The notes under the pieces are model-generated. The model did no database searches, was not told where the DNA came from, and saw nothing but the letters and a program-made list of their open reading frames with translations. From Rhodospirillales bacterium (GTDB taxonomy: Bacteria; Pseudomonadota; Alphaproteobacteria; Reyranellales; Reyranellaceae), in contig JACPOB010000100.1 in the NCBI GenBank assembly GCA_016185145.1, forward strand, positions 1 to 64,000: 64,000 bases of DNA. The letters are read 5' to 3'. Position 1 is the first letter of the stretch, and the number at the start of each line of letters is the position of its first letter. A program made the translations under genes and the position numbers. This document shows, in pieces, positions 54,219-62,911 of this stretch.

Positions 54219-54659
54219 CTACTCCTTCAGGGTCGCGAGATAGGCCACGACATCCTCGATCTGCTCGGCCGTCAAGACGGTCTTGCCCTCGAAGGGCTTG
54301 GCGACACGTTGCACGCCTGTCGTCCGGAAATAGGGCGGCATGATCGTGTCGGGATTGAGATGCGAGCCGTCGACGATGCGCAGCCGCAACTGGCCCACCG
54401 ACCAGCGCCCGCCCGCCCCCGCGAGGCTGGGCGCCAGGTTGCCCTGGAAGCGCTCCTCGGGGATCGGGCCGCTGTGGCAGAGCAGGCAGAGGCCGATGCT
54501 GCGGTTGGCGACGATGGCGCGACCGCGCGCGGCATCGCCCGGCTTGTCCGCGAGCGGTTCGGGAATGGCGTCGCCCACGACGGTGTAACGCGGCTCCTGC
54601 GCCCAGGCTGCGGGAAGCAGGGCCACGACCGTCGCGGCGAGCAAGCCCGCACGCCACAT
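54219..54659 (-). CDS. soxX: Sulfur-oxidising cytochrome SoxX
   Basis: A 146-residue monohaem cytochrome c with a signal peptide (about 1-20, ending PAAWAQ). The haem motif is CLLCH, and the axial Met is probably in NPDTIMPPYF. It pairs with SoxA. It lies three bases downstream of the flavoprotein gene and two bases upstream of soxY. Confidence 0.92.
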   Translation of the reverse strand: MWRAGLLAATVVALLPAAWAQEPRYTVVGDAIPEPLADKPGDAARGRAIVANRSIGLCLLCHSGPIPEERFQGNLAPSLAGAGGRWSVGQLRLRIVDGSHLNPDTIMPPYFRTTGVQRVAKPFEGKTVLTAEQIEDVVAYLATLKE

Positions 54660-54661
54660 GG

Positions 54662-55921
54662 TCAGCCGAAGACCTCGGTCGTGATGGTCTTGAACCAGCT
54701 CGAGGCATAGAGCGCTTCCTGGCCGCGGAAGCCGCCGACCACCTGCAGCGGGCTGTTGCCGCCGGCGCCGGGAACGTCGGCCAGCACGCCCTTGTCGGGG
54801 CGATAGACGCCCGCGACCGAGATGCCGTAATCGGGCGCCACCAGGCTGTAGCAGGTGTTGATCAGGATCGGATCGACCGGCTTGCGCCCGGCCAGCAGCT
54901 CGACGATGGCCGCCGCACAGACCTTGGCCTGGGCGTTGGCGGCGAAGGCCGACTTGGGCATGCCGCCCATGATGGCCGAATCGCCGACGACATGGATGCC
55001 GGGCTGCAGGGTCGATTCGAAAGCGACCGGCTCGACCGGGCACCAGCCGGTGCGGTCGGCGACGCCCGCCTGCTGGGCGATCTTCCCGGCCCTCTGCGGC
55101 GGGATGACATTGCCGACGGCGGCCTTGTGGCGCGCGAAGTCGGTGACGAAGGTGAGCGTCGAGGGATCGACCGATGTCACCTTGCCGCCCTGGCTGAGCG
55201 GCACCCATTCGACCAGCCCCTGATAGAGCTCGGCCCAGCCATTCTGGAACAGGCGCTGCTTGGAGAACGCGTCCTTGGAATCGAGGATCAGGAGCTTGGA
55301 CTTGGGCTTCCAGATCTTCAGCCAATAGGCGATCAGGCTGGCCCTCTCGTAGGGGCCGGGCGGGCAACGGAACGGATTGGCCGGCGAGGAGATGACGACC
55401 AGGCCGCCATCGTCCATCGCCTGCAGCTGCTGGCGCAACAGAACGGTCTGGGCACCGGCCTTCCAGGCATGCGGCATCTTCTCGGCGGCCGCCTCGTCGT
55501 AGCCCGGCAAGGCGCCCCAGTTGATGTCGATGCCGGGCGACAGCACGAGGCGGTCGTAGGCAAGCTTGCTGCCGTCGCCGAGCATCACCGTCTTGCCCGA
55601 GGCATCGACCGCCGTCGCCGCAGTCTGGGCCAGCACGACGCCGGCCTTCTTGACGCCGTCGTAGCCGAACTGCTGCTGGGAGATTTCCCGGATTGCCGCC
55701 AGCACGTTGTTCGAGAACGGGCAGGCCGTGAAGGTGGCATTGGGCTCGACCAGCGTGACCGTGAGCTTGGGCTCGAGCGCCTTCAGCGTGCGCGCCGCCG
55801 TGGCGCCGCCAAAGCCGCCGCCCACGACGACGACGCGGCCGCTCGCCTGCGCCGAGACGATCGACGGTGCAGCGAGGCTGGCCGCTCCGGTGAGCTTCAG
55901 GAACGTGCGCCGTGTCGCCAT
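54662..55921 (-). CDS. Flavocytochrome c sulfide dehydrogenase flavoprotein (FccB/SoxF type)
   Basis: A 419-residue flavoprotein with a Tat signal (TRRTFLKLTGAASLAAP). The FAD motif is VVVVGGGFGGATAARTL. The cysteine in FTACPFSNNVL and the late NTCYSLVAPDYGISVAG match the redox-active disulfide and FCSD C-terminal domain. It oxidises sulfide and passes electrons to a cytochrome c, probably the product at 55926-56240. In sox clusters this gene is called soxF. Confidence 0.9.
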   Translation of the reverse strand: MATRRTFLKLTGAASLAAPSIVSAQASGRVVVVGGGFGGATAARTLKALEPKLTVTLVEPNATFTACPFSNNVLAAIREISQQQFGYDGVKKAGVVLAQTAATAVDASGKTVMLGDGSKLAYDRLVLSPGIDINWGALPGYDEAAAEKMPHAWKAGAQTVLLRQQLQAMDDGGLVVISSPANPFRCPPGPYERASLIAYWLKIWKPKSKLLILDSKDAFSKQRLFQNGWAELYQGLVEWVPLSQGGKVTSVDPSTLTFVTDFARHKAAVGNVIPPQRAGKIAQQAGVADRTGWCPVEPVAFESTLQPGIHVVGDSAIMGGMPKSAFAANAQAKVCAAAIVELLAGRKPVDPILINTCYSLVAPDYGISVAGVYRPDKGVLADVPGAGGNSPLQVVGGFRGQEALYASSWFKTITTEVFG

Positions 55922-55925
55922 GGCC

Positions 55926-56240
55926 TCACTCCGGCTGGGCGGCGAACCAGGCCGCGATGGCGTCGATCTGCTGGTCGTCGAAGCCCTTGGCGATGCGGCC
56001 CATGACGCTCGAAGGCCAGGCGCCGCTGCGATACTCGCGCATGAACTGGACGATGTCGGAGGCCTTGCGGCCGGCGATGCGCGGGATCACCGAATCGGCA
56101 ATGCGCTGGGTCGCGTGGCAGCCCGTGCAGGAGCTGGCGCCGGGCGGAGCCATATCCGCCGCCCGGACCGGTCCTCCTGCCCAGGAACCGGCCAGCAACA
56201 AAGTGCTGGCCAGCGCCGGCAGCAGCAGGCGACGCCTCAT
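55926..56240 (-). CDS. Small c-type cytochrome
   Basis: A 104-residue protein with a signal peptide (about 1-27, ending GPVRA), one haem motif (CTGCH) and a likely Met ligand in SSVMGRIAKGF. It resembles the cytochrome subunit of flavocytochrome c and the cytochrome partner of IorAB-type dehydrogenases. It lies between those two genes, overlapping the molybdenum subunit by four bases (ATGA). Which enzyme it serves is unresolved. Confidence 0.85.
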   Translation of the reverse strand: MRRRLLLPALASTLLLAGSWAGGPVRAADMAPPGASSCTGCHATQRIADSVIPRIAGRKASDIVQFMREYRSGAWPSSVMGRIAKGFDDQQIDAIAAWFAAQPE

Positions 56241-58417
56241 GAAGCCTTCTTCAGCTCGTGATGCATCAGCGGCAGGGTGCGCACGCGGTTGCCGGTCGCC
56301 TTGGCGATGGCGTTCAGCACCGCGGGCGCGGCGACGGCGATGGTGGGCTCGCCAACGCCGCCCCAGAAGTCGCCGGTCGGGACCAGCACGGCCTCGACCT
56401 TGGGCATCTCGTCCATGCGCATGACGTTGTAGCTGTCGAAGTTGGTCTGCTCGACGGCGCCGTCCTTGACCGTGATCTCGCCGTAGAGCGCCGCCGACAG
56501 GCCGTAGGCGAACGAGCCCGCGACCTGGCGTTCGATCTGCGCCGGGTTCACCACGTGGCCGGGATTGGTCGCCGCGGTGATCTTGTGGATCTTGAGCGCG
56601 CCATCGGGGCTCACCGAGACCTCGGCGACGCCCGCGACATAGCTGCCATAGCCCATGACCTGGCAGATGCCGTGATAGTGGCCGTCCGGCAGCTTCTGGC
56701 CATAGCCTGCCTTGTCGGCCGCCGCCTTCAGCACCGCCGCCCACTTGGGCTTCAGCAGCTTCATGCGGAAGGCCAGCGGATCCTGTCCGGCGGCCTCCGC
56801 CAGCTCGTCCATGAAGCATTCCATGTAGACGGCGTTCTGATTGACGTTCACGCCGCGCCAGAAGCCCGCCGTGATGTGCGGATTGCGCATGGCGTGATCG
56901 ATCAGCAGATTCGGCACGTTGTAGCCGTAGGTCGCCTCGGCGCCCTGGGCCATCACGCCCTGGAACGTCGCGGGATCCATGCCGTTCACGAGGTTCTGCG
57001 GCAGCAGCGAGGCCAGGATCGACTGGCCCGAGATGCGCATGTGCAGGCCGACGAGGTTGCCCTGCGCATCGAGGCCACCGGTGAGCTTGCACATCGTGGT
57101 GGGATGATACTGGCAGTGCGTCATGTCCTCTTCGCGCGACCAGATCAGCTTGACCGGCGTGCCGGGCATCTCCTTGGCGACCAGCACGGCCTGGCGGACG
57201 TAGTCGGCGCGGCCGCGTCGGCCGAACCCGCCGCCCAGCATCAGCTTGTAGACCTCGCACTGGGCGACCGGCAGGCCGCAGGCCTCCGACGCCGCGGCAA
57301 GTGCGGCCTCGCCGTTCTGCGTGCCGCACCACACTTCGCACTTGTCGGCCGTGACCCGCGCGGTGGCGTTCATCGGCTCCATGGTGACATGGTGCTGATA
57401 GGGGAAGCTGTAGGTCGCCGTGACCTTCTTGGCGGCGCCGTCGATCGCCGCCTTGGCATCGCCGACCTTGTTGCCGACGAAGGCTTCGCTGGCGTCGAGG
57501 CCTTCCTTCAGCATGGCCGCGATGGTCTCGGTCTGGACCTCACCCAGCTTGCCGATGTCCCAGTCGGCCGGGAGCGCCGCAAGCGCGGTGCGCGCGTTCC
57601 AGTAGGTGTCGGCGACGACCACGACGGCGTTGCCGTCGATCGCCACCACCTTCTTCACGCCCGGCATCTTCTCGACCTTGGCGGCGTCGAAGCTCTTGAG
57701 CTTGCCGCCGATCACCGGGCAGGCGCGTACGGTGGCGACCAGCATGCCCGGCATGGTGAAGTCGATGCCGTAGATCTGCTTGCCGGTGACCTTCTCGACC
57801 GTGTCGAGCCGCTTCAGCGGCTTGCCTGCGATCTTCCAGTCCTTGGGATCCTTGAGCTTGACCTCCTTCGGCGGCTCGAGCTTGGCGGCCGCTGCGGCGA
57901 CGGCGCCGTAGGTCGTCTTCTTGCCCGAGCTGTGGGTGATGACGCCCTTGTCGACCTTGAGCTCGCCGGCCGGGACCTTCCATTCGGCAGCGGCGGCGGC
58001 GAGCAGCATCTCGCGCGCCATGGCGCCGCCTTCGCGGACATACTGGTTACTCTCGCGGATGCCGCGGCTGCCGCCGGTCGAGAAGTTCTTCCAGACGCGG
58101 TTGCGCTTCAGGTTCTCACCCGGCGTCGGATATTCCCAGGTGACCTTGGCCCAGTCGCATTCCAGCTCCTCGGCGACCAGCTGGCAGAGGCCGGTCAGCG
58201 TGCCCTGCCCCATCTCGGAGCGGGCGACGCGGACCACGACCTTGTCGTCGGGATGGATGACCACCCAGGCGTTGAGCTCCTTGACCTCCTGGGCGTTGGC
58301 CGAGGCGAAGGGAAACGAGAAGCCCAGCGAGAAGCCGCCGGCGACGACGGAGCTGCTCACCAGGAAGCGGCGCCTGTTCAGAGAATTGCGGCCGAGAGAG
58401 GTTTGATGAATCGTCAT
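56237..58417 (-). CDS. Molybdenum hydroxylase large subunit, IorB/isoquinoline 1-oxidoreductase type
   Basis: A 726-residue molybdopterin protein of the xanthine dehydrogenase family with a Tat signal (NRRRFLVSSSVV). Cofactor-contact regions are SEMGQGTLTGL near residue 68, LMLGGGFGRRGR near 395 and the end GVGEPTIAVAAPAVLNA. Substrates in the group are N-heterocycles or aldehydes, with a periplasmic cytochrome as acceptor. The small subunit gene precedes it by 15 bases. Confidence 0.9.
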   Translation of the reverse strand: MTIHQTSLGRNSLNRRRFLVSSSVVAGGFSLGFSFPFASANAQEVKELNAWVVIHPDDKVVVRVARSEMGQGTLTGLCQLVAEELECDWAKVTWEYPTPGENLKRNRVWKNFSTGGSRGIRESNQYVREGGAMAREMLLAAAAAEWKVPAGELKVDKGVITHSSGKKTTYGAVAAAAAKLEPPKEVKLKDPKDWKIAGKPLKRLDTVEKVTGKQIYGIDFTMPGMLVATVRACPVIGGKLKSFDAAKVEKMPGVKKVVAIDGNAVVVVADTYWNARTALAALPADWDIGKLGEVQTETIAAMLKEGLDASEAFVGNKVGDAKAAIDGAAKKVTATYSFPYQHHVTMEPMNATARVTADKCEVWCGTQNGEAALAAASEACGLPVAQCEVYKLMLGGGFGRRGRADYVRQAVLVAKEMPGTPVKLIWSREEDMTHCQYHPTTMCKLTGGLDAQGNLVGLHMRISGQSILASLLPQNLVNGMDPATFQGVMAQGAEATYGYNVPNLLIDHAMRNPHITAGFWRGVNVNQNAVYMECFMDELAEAAGQDPLAFRMKLLKPKWAAVLKAAADKAGYGQKLPDGHYHGICQVMGYGSYVAGVAEVSVSPDGALKIHKITAATNPGHVVNPAQIERQVAGSFAYGLSAALYGEITVKDGAVEQTNFDSYNVMRMDEMPKVEAVLVPTGDFWGGVGEPTIAVAAPAVLNAIAKATGNRVRTLPLMHHELKKAS

Positions 58418-58432
58418 GATCGCATCCTCCCC

Positions 58433-58882
58433 TTAGGCCTTGGCCGCGGCATGAATCGCCTCGCGCACCTGCACATAAGTGCCGCAGCGGCAGATGTTGG
58501 TCATGGCCGCATCGATGTCGGCGTCGGTCGGGTTGGGCTTGGCGGCGAGCAAGGCGGTGGCCGCCATCACCATGCCGCTCTGGCAGTAGCCGCACTGGGG
58601 CACGTCGGCCGCCACCCAGGCCGCCTGGATCTTGTTCAGCGTGCCGTTGGCCGCGAGGCCCTCGACGGTGACGACCTTCTTGTTGCCGACGGAGTTCACC
58701 GGCACCTGACAGGAGCGCGTGGCGACGCCGTCGATATGGACGGTGCAGGCGCCGCATTGCGCGATGCCGCAGCCGTACTTGGTCCCGGTGAGGCCGAGCT
58801 GCTCGCGCAAGACCCAGAGAAGCGGCGTGCGCGGATCGGCATTGTGATTGAGGGCCTTGCCATTGACGTTGATGACAGCCAT
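58433..58882 (-). CDS. (2Fe-2S) small subunit of molybdenum hydroxylase, IorA type
   Basis: A 149-residue iron-sulfur protein. The plant-type cluster ligands are in [16 protein letters not shown] and RSCQ, and the C-terminal four-helix cluster in CGYCQSGMV and ICRCGTY. It heads the IorAB, cytochrome, FCSD and sox run. No signal is present; it is normally exported together with the large subunit. The 242 bases upstream to the cyclase gene hold no feature I recognise. Confidence 0.92.
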   Translation of the reverse strand: MAVINVNGKALNHNADPRTPLLWVLREQLGLTGTKYGCGIAQCGACTVHIDGVATRSCQVPVNSVGNKKVVTVEGLAANGTLNKIQAAWVAADVPQCGYCQSGMVMAATALLAAKPNPTDADIDAAMTNICRCGTYVQVREAIHAAAKA

Positions 58883-59124
58883 CCCGGTCTCCCGTCGTTT
58901 GGAGTTGTGTCGCGAGCCTAGCCGAGCGCTCCGCGAGCGGCCAGTGATCGCACGGATTTCACAGATGTGTGATGCCGAAAACCATCGGCAGGTCAGGTTT
59001 GCTCGGACGTTGCAGGGCCGGACGTTCGCACGGCCCTGTCGCAGAACTGTGCCTGCAAATCGCGGTTTTCGTCGTCAGTTGTCGCGCGCCGGCACAGTCG
59101 CACACTTTGATACATCTGCCGTCC

Positions 59125-59805
59125 TCAGCCGACGGACAGCGCGGGGCGAAGCCTGATCGGACGTCCCCGTCCCGGCAGGCGCGTGGTCAACACGTGCGGA
59201 AACGAGCAAAGCCGTTCGTCGGCTGGTACTTCCGTGGCCAGCATCCGAAAAAGATCGTCGGAAACGACGAGGTCGGCACCGAGGGTGCGGGTCATCCGCT
59301 CGATTCGATTGGCGACATTCACCGTGTCGCCGAAGGCGCCGAGCTTGCTGCGCCCCGGCAGCCCGGTGGCGCCGACGACCAGCGGACCGGCATGGATTCC
59401 GATGCCGATGCGGGCGGCGGGCAGCGCCGCGGGGCGATCGTGGTTCCAGCTTTCCATCGCCCCGCGCATGGCGAAGCCGCAAGAGATCGCGTCCTGCAGC
59501 ATCGACACCTCCAGACGAGGGGCGAGCCACATCGCCACCGCGCCGTCGCCGACATAATCGTCGAGCGTCGCGCCATGACCGGCGATCTGCCCGGCCATTT
59601 CACGATGAAATCCGGACAGGAGGGCAAAGACCTCGATCGGGTCGATCTCTTCAGACAGGGTGGTAAATCCCACGATGTCCGCGAACAGGACGACACCAAA
59701 CGCCTGCTCCATCTGCGGCCTGTCGCAGATCATGTTCGATCCGTCGAACACCCACGGCATCGCGAAGGGAATTCGATGGCTCGAGGCGGCTTGTCCGTGC
59801 ATCAT
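59125..59805 (-). CDS. Class III adenylate/guanylate cyclase
   Basis: A 226-residue soluble cyclase. The catalytic domain is complete: the metal Asp in VVLFADIVGFTTLS, the second Asp in DDYVGDGAVAMW and the transition-state Asn/Arg in FGDTVNVANRIE. A short N-terminal part precedes it. The start at 59805 has AGGGG upstream; an ATG one codon later is equally possible. It diverges from the response-regulator gene across about 184 bases that should hold both promoters. Confidence 0.88.
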   Translation of the reverse strand: MMHGQAASSHRIPFAMPWVFDGSNMICDRPQMEQAFGVVLFADIVGFTTLSEEIDPIEVFALLSGFHREMAGQIAGHGATLDDYVGDGAVAMWLAPRLEVSMLQDAISCGFAMRGAMESWNHDRPAALPAARIGIGIHAGPLVVGATGLPGRSKLGAFGDTVNVANRIERMTRTLGADLVVSDDLFRMLATEVPADERLCSFPHVLTTRLPGRGRPIRLRPALSVG

Positions 59806-59989
59806 GTTCGACCCCTGGTTTTCGATCTGGTCGCCCCAATATGGGAGGCGTCTGTCGCAGGGCTCTGTCGGCGAACGGTGTTTTGAGTCACTGAGTGTCC
59901 CAGAACCGCCCGTCGACACATTCTGATAAACTTTTTTCAGGGCGGCTTTCTGCACATTGCAGTAACTCACTGGTCGGTTGGACGACGCC

Positions 59990-60708
59990 ATGGATCCCGC
60001 ACCCCACATTGCCCTGGTCGATGACCATCGCGACATTCGCGATCTCGTCAGCAAGTACCTGGGCCAACACGGCTATCGCGTCAGCGTCGCCGAGAGCGGC
60101 GCCGCCTTGCGTCGGCTGCTGGAACGCAGCGCCCCGGATCTCGTCGTTCTCGACATCATGATGCCGGGGGAGGACGGGCTTTCCGTCTGCCGCCATCTGC
60201 GCAGCACGACGAACCTGCCATCATCTTCCTGACGGCGATGGCCGAGGAGACCGAGCGTATCATCGGCCTCGAAATCGGCGCCGACGACTACCTGACGAAG
60301 CCGTTCAATCCCCGTGAGCTGCTGGCGCGCATCAAGGCGGTGCTGCGGCGCGTGAACAGCCTGCCGCCGCAGCGCGACAAGCTGAAGGCCAAGGCGATCC
60401 GCTTCGACCGCTGGCTTCTCAATGTGGGACGGCGCGAGCTGGTCAATGCCGAAGGTGTCGGTGTGCCGCTGAGCACGGCCGAGTTCCGCCTGCTCAAGGC
60501 CTTCCTCGATCACGCCGGCATGGTGCTGACCCGCGACCAGCTCCTCGACCTCACCGCAGGTCGCGCGGCGGAAGCCTTCGATCGAAGCATCGACAATCAG
60601 GTCAGTCGGCTGCGCAAGAAGATCGAGCTCGATCCCAAGATGCCCATACTGATCAAGACCCACTGGGGCGGCGGTTACAGCTTCACCGCCGAAGTGGAGG
60701 AGGCATGA
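59990..60708 (+). pseudogene. OmpR-family response regulator, frameshifted in the receiver domain
   Basis: The first part reads HIALVDDHRDIRDL and VVLDIMMPGEDGLSVCRHL (phospho-acceptor Asp), then RSTTNLP, and stops. The second part, in another frame, continues with TAMAEETERIIGLEIGADDY, the receiver Lys (LTKPF) and an intact winged-helix DNA-binding domain. Adding one C to the CC at about 60219 restores IIFLTAMAEE. It is either a real null mutation or a base missed in sequencing. The linked kinase gene is intact. Confidence 0.85.
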
Positions 60709-62138
60709 AACGCCTTTGGGCACGCAGCCTTGCTGCGCAGATCATCGTCGCGATGCTGCTGGCCCTCGGGCTCTCACAGGTCATCGGGTTCATGATCTCG
60801 TGGGACGAGCGCGGCCGGGCTCTCTTCATGGCCGCCAAGAGCGAGTTCCTCATTCGGACCGCTTCTCTCGCCCAACTGCTCGAGACGACGCCGTCGACGC
60901 TCGAGAACGACATCCTCAATGCCAGCAACACGGCATATACGCGGTTCTGGGTCACGCGCGACGAACCCGTCGACAGCACTGCCTGGCGGCACGAGGCGTG
61001 GATCGTTCTCGCCCAGCCGCTGCCGACGCTGTCGCAGTCAGTCCACGGCCAGCGCCGGCTGGAGCGGCAAGCGCCGCAAGCCGCCTATCCTTCGGGCAGC
61101 ATCGTCGCCGCCGCCGCCGCGATGGCGCACCTGACCTGGGCGACGCTTCCGGCGCACGCATGGCCGCTCTCGCGGCCGGCGAAATTCCTCTACCTCGACG
61201 AATCCAAAGGCATGGGGATCGCGGTCCGCCTCGAGACGGGCGCCTGGCTCAACGCGGCCTATTCCAAGGCGATTCCGAACTCCATGTGGACGTCGCAGTC
61301 GGCAGTCTCGCTCGGCATAACGGCGATGATCCTGTCCCTGATCGCCGTCTTCGTCGCACGGAGCATCGCAAGGCCAATGCGCCGTCTCGCGGTCGCGGCG
61401 GAAGCCCTCGGCCGCGGCGAATCCGTCAAGCCGCTGCCCGAATCGGGACCGGACGACATCCGGCAGACGGCCGAAGCCTTCAATCGCATGCAGGAGCGCC
61501 TGGACCGCTTCGTCAAGGATCGGACGCGCATGCTGGCAGCCATCAGCCACGACCTGCGAACGCCGCTCACCTCCTTGAGATTGCGCGCCGAGTTCGTGAC
61601 CGACCCCGATGTCCAGGAGAAGATGCTGAAGACCATCGGCGAGATCCAGACGATGACGGAGGCCTCCCTCGCCTTCGTTCAGGAAGAGGCCACGGCCGAA
61701 GCGACCCGCGCCGTCGATCTGTCCGCCCTGGTGGAAAGCCTGTGCGACGACCTGGCGGAGCTCGGCCACAACGTCTCCTTCATCGAAGGCGCCGCGATCA
61801 ACTACCGGTGCAGGCCGGATGCACTGCGCCGCGCGATCCGCAACTTGATCGAGAATGCCGTTCGCTATGGCGAACGCGCCCGCGTCAGCGTCTCGCGCTC
61901 CGTGAAGAGCATCGACATCGTCGTTGAAGACGACGGACCGGGCATTCCGGATGAGGTCATGGAGCAGGTCTTCGCGCCCTTCTATCGCCTGGAGGATTCA
62001 CGCAATCGCGAGACCGGCGGGGTCGGGCTCGGCCTGTCCATCGCCCGCGCCATCGCGCGCCACCACGGCGGCGACGTCATCCTCGTCAACCGCGCGAAGG
62101 GCCTGCAGGCGACGATCAGCTTGCCGCTGCTCAGCTAG
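60705..62138 (+). CDS. Sensor histidine kinase
   Basis: A 477-residue membrane kinase. A membrane segment at about 10-30, a periplasmic sensor of about 170 residues, a second membrane segment at about 203-222, a HAMP domain, the phospho-His in AAISHDLRTPLTSLRL (near residue 281), and the ATPase boxes NLIENAVRYG, EDDGPGIPDE and GVGLGLSIAR are visible. It overlaps the response-regulator stop as ATGA. The architecture is EnvZ-like; the signal is unknown. Confidence 0.92.
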   Translation: MKRLWARSLAAQIIVAMLLALGLSQVIGFMISWDERGRALFMAAKSEFLIRTASLAQLLETTPSTLENDILNASNTAYTRFWVTRDEPVDSTAWRHEAWIVLAQPLPTLSQSVHGQRRLERQAPQAAYPSGSIVAAAAAMAHLTWATLPAHAWPLSRPAKFLYLDESKGMGIAVRLETGAWLNAAYSKAIPNSMWTSQSAVSLGITAMILSLIAVFVARSIARPMRRLAVAAEALGRGESVKPLPESGPDDIRQTAEAFNRMQERLDRFVKDRTRMLAAISHDLRTPLTSLRLRAEFVTDPDVQEKMLKTIGEIQTMTEASLAFVQEEATAEATRAVDLSALVESLCDDLAELGHNVSFIEGAAINYRCRPDALRRAIRNLIENAVRYGERARVSVSRSVKSIDIVVEDDGPGIPDEVMEQVFAPFYRLEDSRNRETGGVGLGLSIARAIARHHGGDVILVNRAKGLQATISLPLLS

Positions 62139-62808
62139 GCAGGCTGGCGGCAAATACCCGCCGATAATTGCCGCCCAGCAGCTTGGCCGTTTCCTCGGGC
62201 GAGAATTTGCCGCGCAAAGCGGCAGCCAGTTGCGGCAGGTCGGCATAGCTCGGCATCGTGCTGCCGCCGGGCAGGCCGAGCTGGTCGGTGCCCAGGCCGA
62301 CATGGTTGATGCCGACGACATCGACCATATGCGCAAAGCCGTCGGCATAGGCCACGATGTTGGGGAAGTAGGCCAGGACCGGCCAGATGCCGATGACGCC
62401 GCCGGTCGCGGCGATGGCGCGCGCATGATCGGGCAGGATGCGCCGCGTCCACGCCGCCGGCCGCTCGGTCAGCGAGGTGTGCGACAGCACCAGCGGCTTG
62501 GTGGTCGCCGACGCCGCCTTCTTCACCAGCTCGTAGGTGCCGTGCGCCACGTCGACCACGATGCCCAGTTGGTTGCAGCGGCGGATCACCTCGACGCCGA
62601 ACGCTGTCAGGCCGCCATGCACGCTGGGCTCGGTCTGGATGTCGCCCAGCTCGTTGGGCCGGTAGTGCGTGAGCTGCAGATGGCGCAGCGCCCAGCGCTG
62701 ATAGGCCTCGTCGAGACGCTCGATCCGGCCCTCGAGGAAATCGGCGCCTTCCGACGAGACGATGATCGACGGCCGGCTCGCGCGCGCGCCGCTGAGCTCC
62801 GCCGCCGT
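62131..62808 (-). pseudogene. M19 dipeptidase-like gene missing its 5' third
   Basis: From RASRPSIIVSSEGADFLEG onward the frame is good M19 (LRHLQLTHYRPNELGDIQ, VVDVAHGTYELVKK, INHVGLGTDQLGLPGG) down to a stop at 62131. Upstream of about 62808 the frame enters the family B palindrome and meets a stop codon with no ATG. About 95-110 N-terminal residues, including the usual metal-binding HxD, are absent. The first GTG, at 62622, would give only 163 residues. Its end overlaps the histidine-kinase gene. Confidence 0.82.
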
Positions 62809-62909
62809 CCTGAGGAGCGGTCCGAAGGACCGCGTCTCGAAGGGTGGCCCCAGTCTTGGTGTTGCCCACCCTTCGAGACGGGCGCTTGCGCGCCCTCCTC
62901 AGGGTGAGG
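62809..62909. repeat. Palindromic element, family B, copy 3, one arm cut
   Basis: The right arm CCTCCTCAGGGTGAGG and the inner pair TCTCGAAGGGTGG/CCACCCTTCGAGA are present as in copy 1. The left outer arm is shortened to CCTGAGGAGC, joined to M19 coding sequence. The right end lies two bases before the selenoprotein stop codon. Confidence 0.85.
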
Positions 62910-62911
62910 CA

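Noticed and set aside
56258-58921. An 887-codon plus-strand frame opposite the molybdenum hydroxylase genes
   Set aside because: It is a low-complexity mirror frame. The minus-strand genes have cofactor motifs and proper starts.
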